Positions 1 to 10,700 of a stretch of 64,000 bases of DNA are shown here, one piece after another (position 1 is the stretch's first letter; the number at the start of each line of letters is the position of its first letter). Below the pieces are notes generated by a model that worked only from the letters and a program-made list of their open reading frames with translations, had not been told where the DNA came from and searched no databases. Source of the stretch: Siderastrea siderea (lineage: Eukaryota; Cnidaria; Anthozoa; Scleractinia; Rhizangiidae); the NCBI GenBank assembly GCA_964030785.1, contig OZ034966.1, forward strand, positions 2,667,701 through 2,731,700, in the 5' to 3' direction. The position numbers and the translations under genes were made by a program.

Positions 1-6
1 CGTTCG

Positions 7-975
7 CTAGCGTTCTTTTTTAATTTGAGCATATTGCTGTTCTGCTGGACTGAGGGATCGAAAAGCAAAGGCGACTGGCTGTCCTTCTTGAAGGAGTGTT
101 GCACCCAAATCATTCTCGCTGGCATCGCACTGGATTGTTACAGGCTCTTTGACGTCGTAGTACGTTAGCACTGGGTGGTGTGTCACCAACGGCAAGTTCT
201 TCACCGTTTCTAATGCTTTGTTATGTTTTGGGAGCCACGTCCAAACAGCGTCTTTGTCTGTGTGGCGGCGGAGAGGCTCACAAACATCTGAGAGATGCGG
301 CATAAACTTACCCATATAGTTGACGAATCCTGTACCGGCTGCGCGTGTGTATGTTCTCTGGCCTACGCTTTTCTCTGGGTCTGGGCGTAGGCCTTGAGCT
401 GTGAGTACGTGTCCTATGTAACGTATTTCTGTGAGTCGGAGTCGCAGGTTGTCCTTATTCAGCTTCAAATTGCTTTCACTGGCACGACTGAGGAGGCTGA
501 TAACGTTCTTGTAGTGGCCTTCAATGGCTTGCTCTAATGTCTCGCCACACTAATACATTAGAATGTCATCAACGATGCATTCGACGCCACTTAGACCTTC
601 TAGTCATTCATGCTGGTTGCGCTGGTACTCCTCAGGTGCTGATAAGATTCCAAATGGCATCCTTTATAGCCAGCGATACCTTCCAGACGGCGTCCAGAAC
701 GTGGTCAGGTAGCTGCTCTCTTCATCCAGCTTGATTTGCCAAAATCCATCTTTCTTAACACTGAGAAGACTTTAGCTTTCGCTAGCCGTGGGAGGATGTC
801 TTCAATCGTGGGTAGAGGATAGTTAGACCTCTTCAAAGTCACATTTAGATCTTATGAATCCAGGCAGATCCGCAATTTGCCAGGCTTTTTGACTGCTACC
901 ATGCTGCTAATCCATGGCGTGTGCTTGGTGACTTTCTCCAGTACTCACGCTCCACGTTTGGTAAGTTGGTTTTGG
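7..975 (-). pseudogene. Gypsy pol fragment: reverse transcriptase (C-terminal part) and start of RNase H
   Basis: From about 960 downward the minus strand reads a Gypsy reverse transcriptase including PWISSMVAVKKPGKLRICLD and the catalytic box CIVDDILMY at about 545-580, followed by a stop. The open part at 7-468 has YIGHVLTAQGLRPDPEK, the connection region FVNYMGKFMPHL and the RNase H start TIQCDASENDLGATLLQEGQ. The segment between DPEK and FVNY is not the usual sequence, suggesting an indel pair. Several in-frame stops between 500 and 960 show that it is not functional. Confidence 0.85.
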
Positions 976-1849
976 AAATCGTAAGGCGGTTTCGTTCAAT
1001 ATCTCTCGCTTTATTGAAATGCATCGGTTACGGCCTTTTGATTTACTCTAAAAAAACTATCGTCTAGGATTTCTCTATATTTCATAACACTGTATTGTTC
1101 TCTTATCTCTATGTAGAATGCCTTGGACGGAATGTCCGGTTGCTGTCATAATTGTTCTCTAGGCTCGCTTAAAAGATACAATCCTTTTAAAATCTCCTAC
1201 TAGTTGAGTTCGCCCCTAATTACCCTTGTACTTGAAAATCACTTAAAACCATGACAAAATAAACGAATATAATAACGCAATTTCCGACATTGGTTTATCT
1301 TCTCTTTTAACTCTCTATTCAGTGTTAGTGAGACTGCGGCTTTTCTCGGCTGACGCTGTGCTGGAGTGGGTCTTGACAAACTGCGAGCCAGCGAGCCATG
1401 CGAGTCATGCGAGGGAAATATTAGTTCCCAGTCCTGGTCTGTTGAAAAATTCCGTTATTTAATATTCTTTTTTGTCCATCTATTAAAAGTGACAAGATTT
1501 AACGCAAGAACAGAGACTTAGCCTTGGAATAGCCTGATTTAATACCATTTGTACTTCTTGATATATATAGTTCATTGCGGTTCATATTAACCTAGAGTGA
1601 CCAACTGCGTGTATTGAAAAACTGAAAAATTAATCAAAATTGAAAATTAATCCCCAAGTTCATATGTAATTAGTGAAGTTTCTAACAAAATAAAAGTTGC
1701 CTAAAATGGCATGTAAACAGTCTTGCCATGAAACCAACGTTGGGGACGCTAATTTGTTTAACAAATTGTACGGATGTTTCTGAACCCTTCAAGTCCCACC
1801 AGTCAGCATCAAATACACTTACACTTGTTCATACCCATAAAAAGGTTGT

Positions 1850-1985
1850 GAGAATAAAGGAAGTGATCACGAAAGAGAAAGTGTTAAATTTTAAACGAGT
1901 TCTCTAAAATAGTCATAGGCTACAGGAAACGTTTAGAGACCGGAAGGACAATTTGTATATTGGCATCAGGGCTTAAAAAAATCTG
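1850..1985 (+). repeat. Dispersed repeat, same family as the tandem copy at 30,301-30,630
   Basis: The opening gagaataaaggaagtgatca and the closing catcagggcttaaaa are shared with the locus at 30.3 kb, while the middle is divergent and present once instead of three times. Two copies in one window make this a dispersed family. No terminal repeats or coding sequence were recognised. Confidence 0.6.
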
Positions 1986-2202
1986 CGTAGATGACGGTTT
2001 CTTTGGCTGGCAAAACTGCGAGAGCTTGCCACAAGGAAACTGACAACCATCGTAGACTATTAAGCATAATGATTTCGGAAAGGATGGTCGGTCAAGGGAA
2101 GACGTTAGGTTTTTAATTTATGATTGAGGGAATAAATTAAACAACTAAACAAGGAACTTGAGAGAGATGATTGAGAGAGGATTTTGTCTGCCACTTGTAC
2201 TT

Positions 2203-2206
<4 letters not shown>

Positions 2207-2234
<28 letters not shown>
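2207..2234. repeat. (AAAT)n microsatellite
   Basis: About seven tandem copies of a four-base unit, read directly from the sequence. Confidence 0.9.
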
Positions 2235-2235
<1 letters not shown>

Positions 2236-2415
2236 CGTAGAGAATCTGCTGACCAAAAATACGGGAGTGACCCCACAGAGTCCCTCACAGAGATTAGTTT
2301 CCTACTTTTCATTAAAAAAAAATTCAAGTCGTGACGTGACAGTTATTTTATATGACTCGCATGGCTCGCAAGAATGGCTCGCATGCCTCGCGCGTTGACT
2401 CGCATGGCTCGCACG

Positions 2416-3365
2416 CTGGAGTAACGGACTTGTCGACTTCAAGGTGTAGTTCTCCAGCTAAACAACCTGGGCCTTTGAATACATCTTTGTATTCTGTGAG
2501 GATACGATCTCTTGTCAGCGGTTCCATTGAGGATTGCGCGGCTTTGCTGATGTTGGTCACGGATTCGCCCATGTGTAGCGTTACTAATCCTAGCTGTTGG
2601 CTTGCTGTTGCTTTCGCTGATAGTAGTGGCGGCTGATTGTTTCCACTATCTGGAAGCACAGCAGGTATGTCCTGTCATGGAAAGTGCAGTCTATGGTGGT
2701 TTGACCAAGTGGAAACATTGTTGTGCCATCGTACTGTAGAGACGTAGCTTAGCTGAGCTCTTGCACAATGTTGCGTCGCCATCTTGTGACTGATACATTT
2801 TGCAGTGTGTGATATAGTTCATGACGTTACACGTTGTTCCCGTATCAATCGAGCACTTTACATCATGGCTATGGTCGTTTGCTTTCATGTTTAGTGCGAC
2901 GAACCATTGGGTACCTTTGTCTTTAACTGCTCTGAGCTCGTGTGTGAGCCTAAAGGTGTATGCGTCCGAGTCTCCTTCGCTGTAGTTCTCTTCGTTTCGA
3001 CTTCGTTGTATTCTTCTTCGCCGTACTCTTCTTTGCTGTCGCTGCCGTTTATCTTGTTTACATTGCGATCTCCACGCGGTTTCGAGATCTGTTTGCACTC
3101 TAGCTCAGTGATTCATTTTCTTGCATTTCGAGTAGGTTGCACCGTAGTCTGGACATTTACTTTTCTCTCTTGCATGTTTCCGGGGCATGTTTTCCTCTAC
3201 AGTATTTCCAGTGTCGTGGCGCTGGACGTCGATATTGTGTGCCATATTTGTCATATTTCTTTGGCGGTGAAACACGAGATTTCCTCTCATTGTCGCGCTT
3301 TGAGAAATGTACTTCTTCGCTCGTGTTCTGTTTGTTATTTCACAACTTCTGCTGTTACTTCTCAT
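2416..3365 (-). pseudogene. Gypsy nucleocapsid, aspartic protease and start of reverse transcriptase
   Basis: On the minus strand a zinc-knuckle-like stretch CPDYGATYSKCKKMNH (about 3,110-3,160) has lost its second cysteine and its last one and is followed by a stop. The same frame continues into an Arg-rich linker and a retropepsin core, CSIDTGTTCNVMNY, at about 2,810-2,860. After another break comes the N-terminal RT segment with TEYKDVFKGPGCLAGELHL, ending at the insertion near 2,415. The order is normal for Ty3/Gypsy. Frame breaks and lost cysteines indicate a dead copy. Confidence 0.75.
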
Positions 3366-4223
3366 TCTCGTCCCCAGAGCTACGCGGCTTTTTTTAAATT
3401 ACGTCTCTTGTAGCTCTGGTAACGGCCAAAAATTTATTTTTTTTTGATTGGCCGATTCAAACTGTATGCGCAAGAACGTCAAAATTTTTTGGCTTCTACG
3501 CATAACGTTTTATTTCCGATTGAATTAATCAGGGCAATATATTGACTTGATCAATTTCCACGCAAAGAATGCGGTATAAGGCAGATTAAGCGACCAAAAT
3601 TTGAATTCAAAGTGTTGAGATTGTCGCTAAATGCCAGCGATTCTTTCCTCGCTACAACATTTTCTACAAAACTACAGCTTGTCCATGAATAAACTTACAT
3701 GTAACTGTCTCATCAACTTTTGTAATGACCTCTTGATGTCGATGTTTAAAAACTTGGACGCCAAATGTTCTGGAATTTTCGATGGGGTAAAACGTAATAC
3801 AGTATAGCGTTTAGGGGTGGCGAAACGATAAGTACACAGTTGACATTCTCATACAACAGAAACCAGACGAATGTAATAAAATAACTGTACAATTCAATAT
3901 AACGCAAATGCAATAATATTATACCTTTAATCAGGCAAGATACAAATCCAAAACCCGTGAGCAAAATGCAGGGACAATCGCTCTTCTGAACAACTACAGC
4001 ACGAAAGGGAGCTTCTTAAGTTTGTTCCTTTTAAAGCTCCAGGTTTTCCGCTAATTGCAGGAGATTAAGAGGGTCCCGAACAGCTTTTAGTTGATCCATA
4101 AAGCACCACGACTCGATCGATGGGAATTCAAATTTCTCAGTTGTTGTCACAATTGTCATGCCCAGAGCTCCACGGACGAGAAGGGAGCAGACGCAATAGC
4201 ACCTTAACGAATTAGACATGCGC

Positions 4224-4256
4224 TACCGGATGTCGTGAATTTCACGACATCCGGTA
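4224..4256. repeat. Perfect 16-bp inverted repeat (hairpin)
   Basis: The arms taccggatgtcgtgaa and its exact complement are separated by a single base. The hairpin lies in the Gypsy body, between the Gag and zinc-knuckle regions, where no frame is open. Confidence 0.9.
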
Positions 4257-4266
4257 ATGGCTGATA

Positions 4267-4314
4267 CCAGAGCCCTACGATCCCACCGCTGGCCGAACAG
4301 ATCGTAGGCTCTGG
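4267..4314. repeat. Second hairpin, possible tiny foldback element
   Basis: The arms ccagagccctacgatc and gatcgtaggctctgg pair apart from one extra base and enclose about 17 bases. It begins only 10 bases after the perfect hairpin at 4,224-4,256. It may be a small foldback insertion in the dead Gypsy copy. Confidence 0.7.
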
Positions 4315-4491
4315 GAACGAGAATGGTTACTTCTGAGATACTTCGCTGCTCTTGCGCATGTCCATGGCTCTCGTCAGAGTTAGCTTGGATTTTCTCAGCA
4401 ATCAGCCTTGAAATTGAAAGTTTTTTGTGCCTAACATGATGCGTTCCCTTATCATCTCTTTGGTAAACGTGCTAAACAGCTTGATGCGAGT

Positions 4492-4940
4492 TCACGAAGC
4501 TTGGTCACATACTGATCGATCGTCTCCGTTTCTCTTTGGTGGGGTGAAATGAGCTCCTAGTGCATCTAGAATTTGTGTTGTATTTTCTCTTGCTTCGGAA
4601 GGGATGCTCAAATGTTTGAAAATTTGGAGTGTCGCTTTCTCCATGACCGATTTCAGTGTAGCGACTCGTACTAGTTGCGTCTCGTTGTCCATTTTCGTTG
4701 CTATTTCGTAGTCTTCGTATTGCTCTCAAAATATTGACCAGTTTAGTGCTAAATCCCCATTCATATCCGCAGGCTGTGGAATGGGAATGGCGCTTCTTGT
4801 ATAGGCCATGCTTGTTGTCGATGTGCTGTTGCTGTCGCTGGTCGTCTGAAAAGTCCTTTGCGTTTCTCTTTCGTTGTCGCTCATTCCAAACGTGGTGCCG
4901 AATCTCTTGGGCTCTGTTTTTGGAACGGCTGTAGCTCTAA
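4492..4940 (-). pseudogene. Gypsy Gag N-terminal fragment
   Basis: The minus strand reads AIPIPQPADMNGDLALNWSIF, then after a shift the capsid-like MDNETQLVRVATLKSVMEKA and the region ending LGAHFTPPKRN. The motif NW.. followed by a helical capsid domain is typical of Ty3/Gypsy Gag. It starts directly after the primer-binding site, as expected. At least one frameshift near 4,735-4,690 breaks it. Confidence 0.7.
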
Positions 4941-4958
4941 ATTCCACTTCTGACACCA
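4941..4958 (-). other. Gypsy primer-binding site
   Basis: On the minus strand TGGTGTCAGAAGTGGAAT lies directly next to the LTR terminus. TGG at the LTR edge matches the CCA end of a tRNA primer, as in many Ty3/Gypsy elements. The exact tRNA was not assigned. Confidence 0.75.
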
Positions 4959-5421
4959 TGTTTCCTTTTTTGAAGCTTCTTTATGAGTCACATCCAGTAG
5001 AGGTGTTTTGTTTACAAGAGGGAAAAACTTTGGTCAGTTTAGTAGAGATTTTCGAGTTTGACAAGAATAATTGTCACGAGAGCCTGCTATCTGATCGACA
5101 TATCTGATTGTCATAACAATCGTAACATTCTAGACTACTTGGTTACCCGTGACAACAACAAACAGAGAAAACCACGGGCGACGATTTGCAGAAAACCGAC
5201 ACATACCGACCGATTACTTGACTCGAGCCATGCTACAATGCGCAGACGAGCGCACCTGGTTTGCCACTTACCTGACTGTTTAACGAAACTGCATAGTACC
5301 CACAGCAAAGTCAGAACAGCAAGAAACCAGTCCTTGTTAGACGCAACACTCACAGGAAAACCACGCCTACCGCCAAGAACCTTAACACCAAACCTGTTGA
5401 GATACCTCTGAAACTACTACA
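4959..5421 (-). repeat. Gypsy 5' LTR (outer end uncertain)
   Basis: The plus-strand sequence starts TGTTTCC immediately beyond the primer-binding site, so the LTR ends in ...CA on its own strand. A matching TG start is best placed at tgtagtagtttcagagg (plus 5,405-5,421), giving about 463 bp. Other TGT starts nearby cannot be excluded because the partner LTR is outside the window. Confidence 0.5.
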
Positions 5422-7266
5422 TACGGATTCTACAATCTTACAACATCCGTGTTGCCCACAAACCAATTACTACAGCCTATCATAACGGGTTGTCTAACAG
5501 ACGACCAACGAACATCGCGACTTAAGTGACCAATCAGATCAATATAAACCAGGGACCATCAATCAACGATACACTATTCACTTGACTCTGATAATGACTT
5601 CTGCACAGGTCGTTGCACATCATTGATAGTTTGTGTGCAGCCCTTTTCCACCGGATGGTCATACACAGCGACTTATGAGATATGCAAATGAGTTCAGTAA
5701 ACCAATCAGCAGGCGAGTGATCAAACAAAAATTCGAGGCGCAGTTCAAGTATGTTCAGTTGGTTCCATTTGAAAGCCGTTGCTAACGTCATGGCTGTTCA
5801 GTTTTACAGAAATTTTGCTTTATCCGTCACTTCTATTGAAGCTTTCAAAGTCGATATTAGTTTAGCTCGGTTTGTCTATTGTTTGTCTGTCTTGTCGATT
5901 GGTTGTAGAAACGTCAATGTCAGCACAAACAGTCCTTCTCAGGACTACACTCACCCGGACGATCATACTTTACCGCCCTATCATATGTTCCCAGGGTTCA
6001 AAACCATTTGCAATGAAGAAGTTATGGCATCAGAGAAAAAATAGTTTGACATTAATAATGAGTGTTGTATTTTATAGCCCGAAATAGCTTGCCACAATGA
6101 CTTGTTTGTTCGACGATTAATAGGGGTCGGACGACACCTTGCACTCCTGTAAAAATAATAGACTCAACCGGCGACAGTTACGACCTGTTCAATTTCAAAA
6201 TGTCCACAGCAATTGTAGCAATAATGGTACCTTTCACGGTATAAATTAGGAAGAGTTGTAATTATGACACTACTTGCTAAAACTTGCACAAGAGGAATGT
6301 CTTTGATCCCACTGACTTACAGCTGTAACTACCGATAAAATTGTGACAATATTAATACGAACTTCTTAGGGGTCAAAATAAATTGTAGCGAAGCCCACAA
6401 CGATTTTGGTAATTTTTAGGGTTTCCTTTAAAACTTTCTATCAAGGGCCCAAGTAAATTGCTTTTCCATAAGAGCTCATACCCAATGGGCCAACGCACCG
6501 CCACGGAATTGATCTCTGCCACGCCCTCTCAAGTCAAACCAGTGAAACAAAATAGTTACAGATTCAATTTATTTTCCTTGCACCCTGTCAACTAGTTTGT
6601 ACCAACCTTTTAATCCTGTTCTTGTACTTTTACTCAGTTTATAAAAATGCTACCTGAAGGACTTAATTAAAATGGTTTTTAATTTGCATAAAAGCCACTT
6701 CTCAGAGTTAACTTTATCATACCTCTGACGGATATCTCTAGCTACAACCTACAGTTTTGTATATTATAGTACTTTTGTAGCAAAATAAATACATACTACT
6801 TAATATAAGTTAAATCTATACAATACTACTAACACTACGCGAATAACTAGTAAATAATCCAGATACAGGCCGCCATAAGGACATAATATAGCTTCTAAAG
6901 AAATCGTATTGGTTGGCAACTTTAAATGCATTTCAGCATTTAAAAGGTGAATACATTTTTTTTTTAGATAGAAAGTTTTGAATTGCCAGTAACATTGTCT
7001 CACAGCTCAAAAAGACCCTAATTCTACTTCAAACCAATGAACGATTTTTGCACCATTCTAGATCAAATTTTAGATCAAATTTCAGACCAGCAAGTATACC
7101 ATACCAATTTTAGACCAAAAGGGTCAAAATCTATACCCTACATCGCACCAAAATAGCGAAAATGCTAAGAATCGTGTCACGCAATACCAATGTAAATGAG
7201 TTCATAGTCAAAAACTGCAGAGTGCAATAGTTAAATTGCTGGCTAATTAAGGGCAACTAAAATTAT
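5422..7266. other. No gene seen; contains a degenerate Penelope-like repeat fragment
   Basis: No frame in this stretch looks coding. At about 5,900-5,970 the plus strand carries a sequence (aaacagtccttctcaggact, then a cccggacgatcat tail) that is the reverse complement of the repeat at 38.8 kb. This copy has lost the CTGATGA half of the hammerhead-like core seen there. The rest is AT-rich unique sequence. Confidence 0.6.
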
Positions 7267-7487
7267 AGACTGCAAAACAGTCGTTTTTGGGGGGTTGGTC
7301 CGTGGAAGCGCGCGCTCTTCGATTGAAAGGTCTGGAGCAAGCGAGAAATCGACGAGTGACACTGGGGAGAGACGCTAAAAAATAGGGTGTGGGAGGGTCG
7401 TGTGCGCTCCGCGCCTCACGTGTTAGCGCTTTTCTTCTCTCGCTTCTCTCAAGAGTCTTAAGAGAAAAAACGACTGTATTGCAGTCT
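7267..7487. mobile_element. MITE with ~23-bp terminal inverted repeats
   Basis: The left end agactgcaaaacagtcgttt and the right end aaacgactgtattgcagtct are inverted copies with one or two mismatches. They enclose about 175 bp of GC-richer non-coding sequence. Superfamily not assigned, since no clear target-site duplication is visible. It lies 270 bp beyond the stop codon of the stomatin gene, in what is probably its 3' flank. Confidence 0.8.
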
Positions 7488-7753
7488 TCTAGGATTACGA
7501 AAACTTCCACTTAGTATTAATACTTAAAAAAAAATGAATGCGAAAGCTTTGAGAACTCAAATTTTGACTTACTTCTTTAGTTGGGCAAGACTAGCTTAAG
7601 ACTACATTTGCGTAACAGTAATAATTATCCACGCATTTTCACGTCTTTAGGTTTGGTTCCATTTGAATGTGAAATCTGATCTCACAGCACACTAACTTCA
7701 GTCAAGGGTGACTCGCTAGAGTCCCGATGCACATCTTCACACTGTCCGTCTAG

Positions 7754-10700
7754 TCATTTGTTCTCATGTGGAAGAAATCGTGCCAAAAAGTTGACAGGGA
7801 GTGGGAAAATGATGGTAGAGTTCTTCTCAGCGGAGATGGTCGTTAGCGTCTGCAAGTAACGCAACTGAAGAGCGGAAGGTGACTCTGAAATGATTTCAGC
7901 AGCCTCCTTCAGTGCACGGGAAGCATTCATCTCTCCCTCGGCAGCAATCACCTGTAATAAATAAACAAGCTTAATATTATATCAAAAAATATGTCAGTAG
8001 TTACTATATATAAACGACCACAGGCACAAACAGTCACAACTCTTTTCTGGTTTCTGTTAGCATGTAGTGACAGGCCCTGAGTGCTATTGCTTCTTCCACT
8101 AATGGGAATGCTCGTCAAATAGTTCACTTGGGCACTCTTAAATAACCCTTGCTAAAATAAAACATGCAATAAATTCTCTTTTCATTTCACCTCAAATGTG
8201 ATGACTTATCTAACTCTGGGGTGAGCTTACCCCGCGCTAATATGTACTCTGCACTCTGCCCAAAGTTTTTTTAAGTCTTTTGGAATCAGGACTGGAATCA
8301 GAATATTTTCATGGTTTTAACAAGCTAGCAGTCAGTATAATTACCTTGGCACGAGCCTCTCGTGAGGCTTCAGCTTCAGCTGCCATGGCTCTCTGCAACT
8401 GCTGAGGAAGACGAACATCCTTCCTACATATCAAACAAACAAATAAACCGTTATGATTACATTATCAAAAGATTAGAATTATAAGCTTTTGTCAAACATA
8501 TTAATTAGTTTAAATTGCAACTAAACTGCGATTGAGATGCACCTTTTAATGACTTTTGGATATTGAAATAATTTGGAGCAAAAATAACGCACAATTTATA
8601 AGCCAGAGAAGACAAGACATCAAATGACGGCCAAGACAATATGTTAATAAGGAGCAAAACCAAAAAGCAACGAACTTACACTTCCACACGCTCCACTTTC
8701 ACGCCCCAAGGATCAGTGGCCTCATCCAGAGATGACTGTTGAGAAGTCGACAACAATTCAGGTAAATACCAATAATTATTATGCCTGGCTTAAAGATAAA
8801 ACCATAGCATAAGGGTGAAAATCCTGGTAACATGCAAAATGCCAGCTCCATGCTTGTAAAAGAGAATTAGATATAAAGACAAAATTAATCATGTTATAGA
8901 GTGTTATTGTGAAGGTAGAAATATTGCAATCTTGACTAGCTAAATAACGGGTACTTTTAGGAAACAGGTAACATGCAAAAAACTTAGCTCATAGATCTGC
9001 AAAGTACAAGGAGATAAATGCAGGACTGTCAATAATGGCTTTTATAAGTTTGAGCCCCAGCTACCCTGACAGAAGAAACAAAGGTCTGAAAACACCAGGA
9101 GAAAAGATATCTGGGTACTTTTACACTTTCCTGCTTACTTAAAAATTACAAGTGACAGAACTGTAAATGATACGTACCTGCATAGTGTCACTTATGCTTT
9201 CTCTTTCGCCCAATATCTCACTGAGGTTCTTGGTTCCCAGGACATTTCGCAGGGTGGTCTGTGCCAGCAGACGCGTGGAGCGATTGGCATTCTCCACGTT
9301 TGTGATTGACATCGTGGCATTGTATATTCTGAAATACACCACTGCATCTACGGCAACAGTTACACTGTCCTTTGTCAAAACCTGTGGATTAATCAGAAAA
9401 AGAAACCTTGGGTAAGTGGCCTGGACTGCTCAGAAATGCCAAGGCAAGGAACCCTGGGGCAATGGACTAGATTATGATTGTAAGTCAATAGTCATTACTA
9501 GTCAAAGACGTAAGTCATTACTAGATTGTGATTGTTAAGTCATTATTTTCAGAGGGTCCACTGCTACTTTAAGGATATTGTAATAACTGCAACTTGCATT
9601 GTGACTTTCAAAGGGTTGTTACTTGAGTATTTTGTATGGTAATGACATTAGTACAGTCAGCATTTTTGTGAAATCAGGGCATATTATGCTGTTCACTGTG
9701 ACTAAAACACTTTCACAAATTAAACAAATTCAAAAAAGCATGTACCTCTTGTGGTGGAACATCAAATGACACAACTCTCAAATCCACCTTCTGATAGGAG
9801 TCAATACAGGGTAAAATGAAGAACATGCCTGAAGAAGAGCCATAAAATGGGAATAGATCAATGTCCCAGAGACAGTGTATTTCCTCTTTTATTTGTACCA
9901 GCTAATGATGAAATGGTGACAACACTAAATAGATGAAAAGCCTTTTACCTGGTCCTTTTGCTCCCCCAGGCAGCAACCGACCAAGACGGAAAATTACTGC
10001 TCTCTCATATTCCTGCACAATCTGTTTCAATTTAAATATTATAGTTTCATTAGAAGAGCTTGTCAACAGCAACACATTGTATAACATTGTATAAGGTCAC
10101 AATGTGGGCTGATGATGTCACACGACATGGGAATTACATCATGATATCTAGATGGCATCTTGTATCCACCATCTTGGTTCGTGATTTTCCCAAAATTGGC
10201 CAGTAATTTTTGAAGTTAACACAATAAAGTCATAATTTTTCACCCAAAACTTGAAAATTTAAAATTCTTAAAAAATCCCTGTCGAAATATGGTTACCGTG
10301 GCAACATTGAATTACATGGATGACATGACTGATACCAAATTCTTCTGAGATAAATCTAACAAAAAGTGACAAAGGTTCGTAACTTTAGCTTACAGGCACT
10401 TTGTGCCCCCCCCCCCCCAACCCTACAGGCTAAATAGGGTTAGGTTGACTACATCACCCTAAACCTTGAAAGACGTGCATTACAACAATAACAGTAAGTC
10501 CAAGCTAGGGAAGGTGGAAGTGGGAGAAACAGAGTGTAATGAGTGTAATGTTTTGCAACAGAAAAAGCACAAAAAAGGCGTGAGGCAGCTGAGGGGGGGG
10601 GGGGGAGATAGAAGTAAAGGAAGAGTAGCCAGGGTAACAAAAAAAACCTGTCTCCCATCAAAAGCTGTACTGTTCCAACTCCTTGCTAAAAATACTGTTA

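Larger units (their letters stand above)
976..2415. mobile_element. Insertion splitting the Gypsy reverse transcriptase, bordered in part by inverted arrays of a short repeat
   Basis: Gypsy coding similarity stops near 975 on one side and near 2,415 on the other, just after LHLEVDKSVTP. The right edge (2,351-2,415) is a short tandem array built on actcgcatggctcgca, and the opposite strand of the same motif occurs at 1,380-1,412. The inserted unit may therefore be 1,380-2,415, with 976-1,379 a second piece. It also contains an AAAT microsatellite (2,207-2,234) and a copy of the 30-kb repeat family at 1,850-1,985. No coding potential was seen. Confidence 0.55.
1..5421 (-). mobile_element. Decayed Ty3/Gypsy LTR retrotransposon (5' LTR to RNase H), truncated by the window edge
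   Basis: Read on the minus strand, the stretch carries in order an LTR, a primer-binding site, Gag, a zinc-knuckle remnant, an aspartic protease with a DTG core, the start of reverse transcriptase, and after an insertion the rest of reverse transcriptase and the beginning of RNase H. This is the canonical Ty3/Gypsy order. Frames are broken by stop codons and shifts throughout, so the copy is dead. RNase H, integrase and the 3' LTR would lie to the left of base 1. The outer LTR edge is uncertain. Confidence 0.85.
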
